A stretch of DNA of 7,979 nucleotides from Phycisphaeraceae bacterium. GTDB lineage: Bacteria; Planctomycetota; Phycisphaerae; Phycisphaerales; Phycisphaeraceae. The DNA lies in assembly GCA_020850375.1 (NCBI GenBank), contig JADZET010000165.1:1-7979 (forward strand). The letters are read 5' to 3'. Shown piece after piece: positions 6,334-7,979 of the stretch (the stretch's first letter is position 1; the number at the start of each line of letters is the position of its first letter). Below the pieces are notes generated by a model. That model saw only the letters and a program-made list of their open reading frames with translations. It did no database searches and was not told the origin of the DNA. The translations under genes were made by a program, and so were the position numbers.

Positions 6334-7107
6334 ATGCACGAACGCGTGCAGCAGATACTCGGGTACGAATTTCAGGACGGCTCGCTCCTGAGCGAGGCGC
6401 TCACGCACGCGTCGATCGCGGGGCACCGGCTCGAGAGCAACGAGCGGATGGAGTTCCTCGGCGACGCGATCCTGGGCGTGGTGGTGTCGGACTACCTGTT
6501 CAGGAACTACCCGACGTACCTCGAGGGGGACCTGACCAAGATCAAGAGCGCGGTGGTCAGCCGCAAGAGCTGCGCGCGGGTGAGCGAGGCGCTCGAGCTG
6601 CAGACGATGCTGAGCCTGGGCAAGGGGATGGCGGGTCGCGAGGTCTTGCCGAGCAGCATCGCGGCGGCGGTGTTCGAGTCGATCATCGCGGCGATCTACC
6701 TCGACGGGGGGATCGAGCCGGCCAAGGCTTTCATCCTGCGGCACATGACGCCGATCATCCAGGAGACGGCGGCCTCGGCCCACCAGCAGAACTTCAAGAG
6801 CATGCTCCAGCACCACGCGCAGAAGAGCCTGCCGGGCAACCCGATCTACGTGGTGCTCGACGAGAAGGGTCCGGACCACTCCAAGTGTTTCGAGGTGTGC
6901 GTGGAGATCGACGGGCGACGGTACGGGTCGGCCTGGGCGGCGTCGAAGAAGGAGGCCGAGCAGAAGGCGGCCCAGTTGGCGCTGCACGACCTGGGGGTGC
7001 TGTGGGATCAGGGGGCGGCCGACGCGACGGACGATCCCGGGGTGGATGACGCGGGCGAGGATGACGAGCCTGCCCCAACGCCGTCCGAGGATCATCGGAT
7101 AGCCTGA
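6334..7107 (+). CDS. rnc: Ribonuclease III
   Basis: Double-strand-specific endoribonuclease (rRNA processing, mRNA and sRNA decay), 257 residues. The catalytic domain (~1-148) opens with LGYEFQDGSLLSEALTHAS and holds the family signature NERMEFLGDAILG (~36-48) with Glu37, Glu40 and Asp44, then YLEGDLTKIKSAVVSR. The second acidic motif reads AAVFESIIAAIYLDGG (~111-126): Glu115 is present, but Ala112 occupies the position of the conserved Asp (Asp114 in E. coli, Asp107 in Aquifex). A double-stranded-RNA-binding domain follows (~152-221), with GPDHSKCFEV and SKKEAEQKAA intact. The protein ends in an unusual acidic tail of ~35 residues. The ATG at 6334 is chosen because GGAG lies 6 nt upstream and homology begins at once; a TTG 18 codons earlier has no such support. 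Nothing typical of rnc loci (era, recO, acpP) adjoins it here. Confidence 0.95.
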   Translation: MHERVQQILGYEFQDGSLLSEALTHASIAGHRLESNERMEFLGDAILGVVVSDYLFRNYPTYLEGDLTKIKSAVVSRKSCARVSEALELQTMLSLGKGMAGREVLPSSIAAAVFESIIAAIYLDGGIEPAKAFILRHMTPIIQETAASAHQQNFKSMLQHHAQKSLPGNPIYVVLDEKGPDHSKCFEVCVEIDGRRYGSAWAASKKEAEQKAAQLALHDLGVLWDQGAADATDDPGVDDAGEDDEPAPTPSEDHRIA

Positions 7108-7111
7108 GCCT

Positions 7112-7203
7112 CTCACCAACGATCCGTGCGTGACAACGCCGTGGCGGGGCTCTCGTAAGATCGCCCACACGTTCGCTGCCGGTGGATGTTCTTGGTTGGT
7201 GAG
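7112..7203. repeat. 9-bp inverted repeat spanning the convergent rnc/DUF2934 spacer
   Basis: CTCACCAAC (7112-7120) and its exact complement GTTGGTGAG (7195-7203) frame 74 nt. The left arm starts 5 bp after the rnc stop, and the right arm ends 13 bp short of the DUF2934 stop. Paired in RNA, the arms would close a long stem-loop at the 3' end of either transcript, but there is no T-run to make it a textbook terminator. No other gene or clear terminator is visible in this 109-bp spacer. Confidence 0.5.
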
Positions 7204-7216
7204 GTGTGGTGGGGCG

Positions 7217-7480
7217 TTACTTCACGCCGGCGGTCGAGAGCTGGCGGACGGCCTCGATCCAGTTCTCACGGTCCTTGCCCTCGGGCTTGCCCTTGGCGAG
7301 CCAGATCAGGTAGGCCTGCTTGGCGATCTGGTCGTGGGTGAGCTTGATGGTGATCTCGGGCTTGGTCTGGGCGGCCTTGGGCGCGACGACAGGCGTGGCT
7401 GGTGCAGGCTTGGGGGCTGGCGCAGCGAACGTGGGGGTGGGAATAGCTGGCTTGGAACGGGCACTGGCACGCTTGGCCAT
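7217..7480 (-). CDS. DUF2934 domain protein
   Basis: A small basic protein of 87 residues. Residues 1-42 are a Lys/Arg- then Ala/Pro-rich segment (MAKRASARSK, APAPKPAPATP) that looks disordered. Residues ~48-81 (THDQIAKQAYLIWLAKGKPE plus GKDRENWIEAVRQL) match the DUF2934 pattern of a helix I-A-x-x-A-Y-x-x-W, a turn G-x-P-x-G, and a helix ending in W-x-x-A. The function of DUF2934 is not known to me. The N-terminal tail recalls nucleic-acid-binding tails, but that is inference. AAAGGAG (7494-7488) with 7-nt spacing makes the ATG at 7480 firm and suggests good expression. No export signal is seen. It is a single gene convergent with rnc. Confidence 0.85.
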   Translation of the reverse strand: MAKRASARSKPAIPTPTFAAPAPKPAPATPVVAPKAAQTKPEITIKLTHDQIAKQAYLIWLAKGKPEGKDRENWIEAVRQLSTAGVK

Positions 7481-7514
7481 GAGGAGACTCCTTTCTCAAG
7501 AGGCAGGGCATCTC

Positions 7515-7551
7515 CTGGTCCCAGATCAACCCCGCCGGAACTGAGGACCAG
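7515..7551. repeat. Inverted repeat in the DUF2934 leader
   Basis: CTGGTCC (7515-7521) and GGACCAG (7545-7551) are perfect 7-bp inverted arms around 23 nt, between the candidate -10 box and the ribosome binding site of the DUF2934 gene. The arms could form a leader stem or act as a two-half-site operator. The right arm touches the candidate -10. Confidence 0.4.
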
Positions 7552-7578
7552 ATTACACTTATCGGACGATTTTGGCAA
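7550..7578 (-). promoter_or_regulatory. Candidate promoter of the DUF2934 gene
   Basis: On the minus strand TTGCCA (7578-7573, five of six consensus bases) is followed after 17 nt by TAATCT (7555-7550). The overlapping TGTAAT (7557-7552) is a better -10 but would leave only 15 nt. It lies in the A/T-richer part of the spacer and would give a leader of about 60 nt. Confidence 0.38.
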
Positions 7579-7616
7579 GCCAGCGAGGATGCGCAACCTC
7601 GGGAAACCTGTCCGAT
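7561..7616. repeat. Inverted repeat around the candidate -35 of the DUF2934 gene
   Basis: ATCGGAC (7561-7567) and GTCCGAT (7610-7616) are perfect 7-bp complements separated by 42 nt. One arm sits in the spacer between the -10 and -35 boxes, and the other lies upstream. This placement suits a repressor bound at two sites, but arms this short can occur by chance. Confidence 0.3.
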
Positions 7617-7806
7617 CGCCGATCACTTATACCCACGAGAGCGTTGAGATTAATGCAATCGGCGCGCCATATCTTCAAAGCGTGCTCCGGCGTCGCCTTG
7701 CGGGCCTGATTGGGCGGGTGATGCCCAGAGAGTCGGCAACCCTGCCCAGGGTTTGGGCGGATGAAAATGGATCGGTGCACGGTGGGCAACCGGTGGATAG
7801 GCGTGG

Positions 7807-7979
7807 TCAGGCGTGCAGATCTTGGAGCTTGGACAGGACGTCGGCCTCATGATCCTGGGGCTTGACGCGGTCCCAGCGGTGGGCGACGCGGCCCTTCGGA
7901 TCGATCAGGTAGGTGGTGCGGACGATGCCGACGAAGGCCTTGCCGTAGAGCTTCTTCTGCTGCCAGACGCCGTAGGCCA
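7807..7979 (-). CDS. bcp: Bcp/PrxQ-type thiol peroxidase, C-terminal part only
   Basis: The last 56 residues and stop of a thioredoxin-dependent peroxiredoxin of the bacterioferritin-comigratory-protein group, a cytoplasmic enzyme that reduces hydrogen peroxide and organic peroxides. The visible part reads AYGVWQQKKLYGKAFVGIVR, TTYLIDPKGRVAHRWDRV, then HEADVLSKL. It matches the family's end: YGVWxEKxMYGKxxxGIxRxTFLID-x-x-G-x-I-x-x-x-W-x-x-V, followed by H-x-x-x-V-L-x-x-L. The Arg of the IVRTT segment is the conserved one near the active site. The peroxidatic Cys lies outside the window, so activity and subclass cannot be judged. The gene enters from the right edge. The next gene in the same direction is the DUF2934 gene, more than 300 bp away with its own candidate promoter. 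Confidence 0.92.
   Translation of the reverse strand, partial: AYGVWQQKKLYGKAFVGIVRTTYLIDPKGRVAHRWDRVKPQDHEADVLSKLQDLHA

Larger units (their letters stand above)
7481..7806. other. Non-coding spacer between the peroxidase and DUF2934 genes
   Basis: About 325 bp without a convincing gene. Part of it (about 7561-7680) is near 53 percent G+C by hand count, clearly below its surroundings, as expected for regulatory sequence. It holds the DUF2934 ribosome binding site, a candidate promoter, two inverted repeats, and a small hairpin AACCCT/AGGGTT with a GCCC loop (7738-7753), about 54 nt past the peroxidase stop. That hairpin lacks a T-run, so no clear terminator for the peroxidase gene was found. 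Frames crossing the spacer show no recognisable protein. Confidence 0.6.

Noticed and set aside
6187..7170. A 327-codon minus-strand frame opposite rnc
   Set aside because: Arg/His/Leu-rich shadow of rnc; rnc has clear catalytic and RNA-binding motifs and a ribosome binding site.
7738..7753. AACCCT/AGGGTT hairpin as a terminator for the peroxidase gene
   Set aside because: Only 6 bp with no following T-run; kept as a note in the spacer entry rather than called a terminator.
7559..7789. A 76-codon minus-strand frame in the spacer, starting with TTG
   Set aside because: No ribosome binding site noticed, no recognisable motif, and it overlaps the candidate DUF2934 promoter; a non-coding reading is simpler.
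7130..7852. A 240-codon plus-strand frame across the DUF2934 gene and the spacer
   Set aside because: It is antisense to the DUF2934 gene and to the end of the peroxidase gene, has no domain, and changes composition abruptly where it enters the spacer.

Overview
The window is a high-GC bacterial chromosome segment (about two thirds G+C or more by eye, with strong G/C bias at third codon positions). It has ordinary housekeeping genes and one accessory-looking pair of secreted-protein genes. The enolase, bL34 and RNase III sequences, together with the secreted S55-like and propeller-like proteins, suggest a planctomycete (Planctomycetota, perhaps Phycisphaerae-like). That placement is recognition from memory, not a computed phylogeny. 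No phage, transposase, CRISPR, tRNA or rRNA sequence was seen.

Layout. All genes lie on the minus strand except rnc. From the left edge: the N-terminal 313 codons of enolase (eno, cut by the window edge), with a candidate promoter; a clean intrinsic terminator facing left; a 48-codon rpmH (ribosomal protein bL34); a 915-aa secreted protein with propeller-like and fibronectin/Ig-like segments; a 708-aa secreted SpoIVB/S55-peptidase-like protein; a compact divergent promoter region; rnc (RNase III) on the plus strand; a 109-bp convergent spacer bounded by a 9-bp inverted repeat; an 87-aa DUF2934 protein; a spacer of about 325 bp with lower G+C and several inverted repeats; and the last 56 codons of a Bcp/PrxQ-type thiol peroxidase, cut by the right edge.

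How the genes work together. The S55-like gene, the propeller gene and rpmH are closely packed in one direction (gaps of 1 and 22 bp) and end at the terminator at 1088-1114, so they read as one operon. Both large proteins have N-terminal export signals and should act outside the cytoplasm. Their pairing suggests a shared envelope function, perhaps a protease-like protein with a large binding partner, but no substrate is visible. Its promoter lies back to back with that of rnc, and the two candidate -35 boxes overlap. eno appears to be transcribed separately.

The points most worth a second look are: RNase III with alanine where the family has a metal-binding aspartate; the S55-like protein with its Ser and His motifs in the reverse order to SpoIVB; rpmH attached to a secreted-protein operon without rnpA; G/C-rich palindromes and homopolymer runs inside the secreted-protein genes; and the overlapping divergent promoters.
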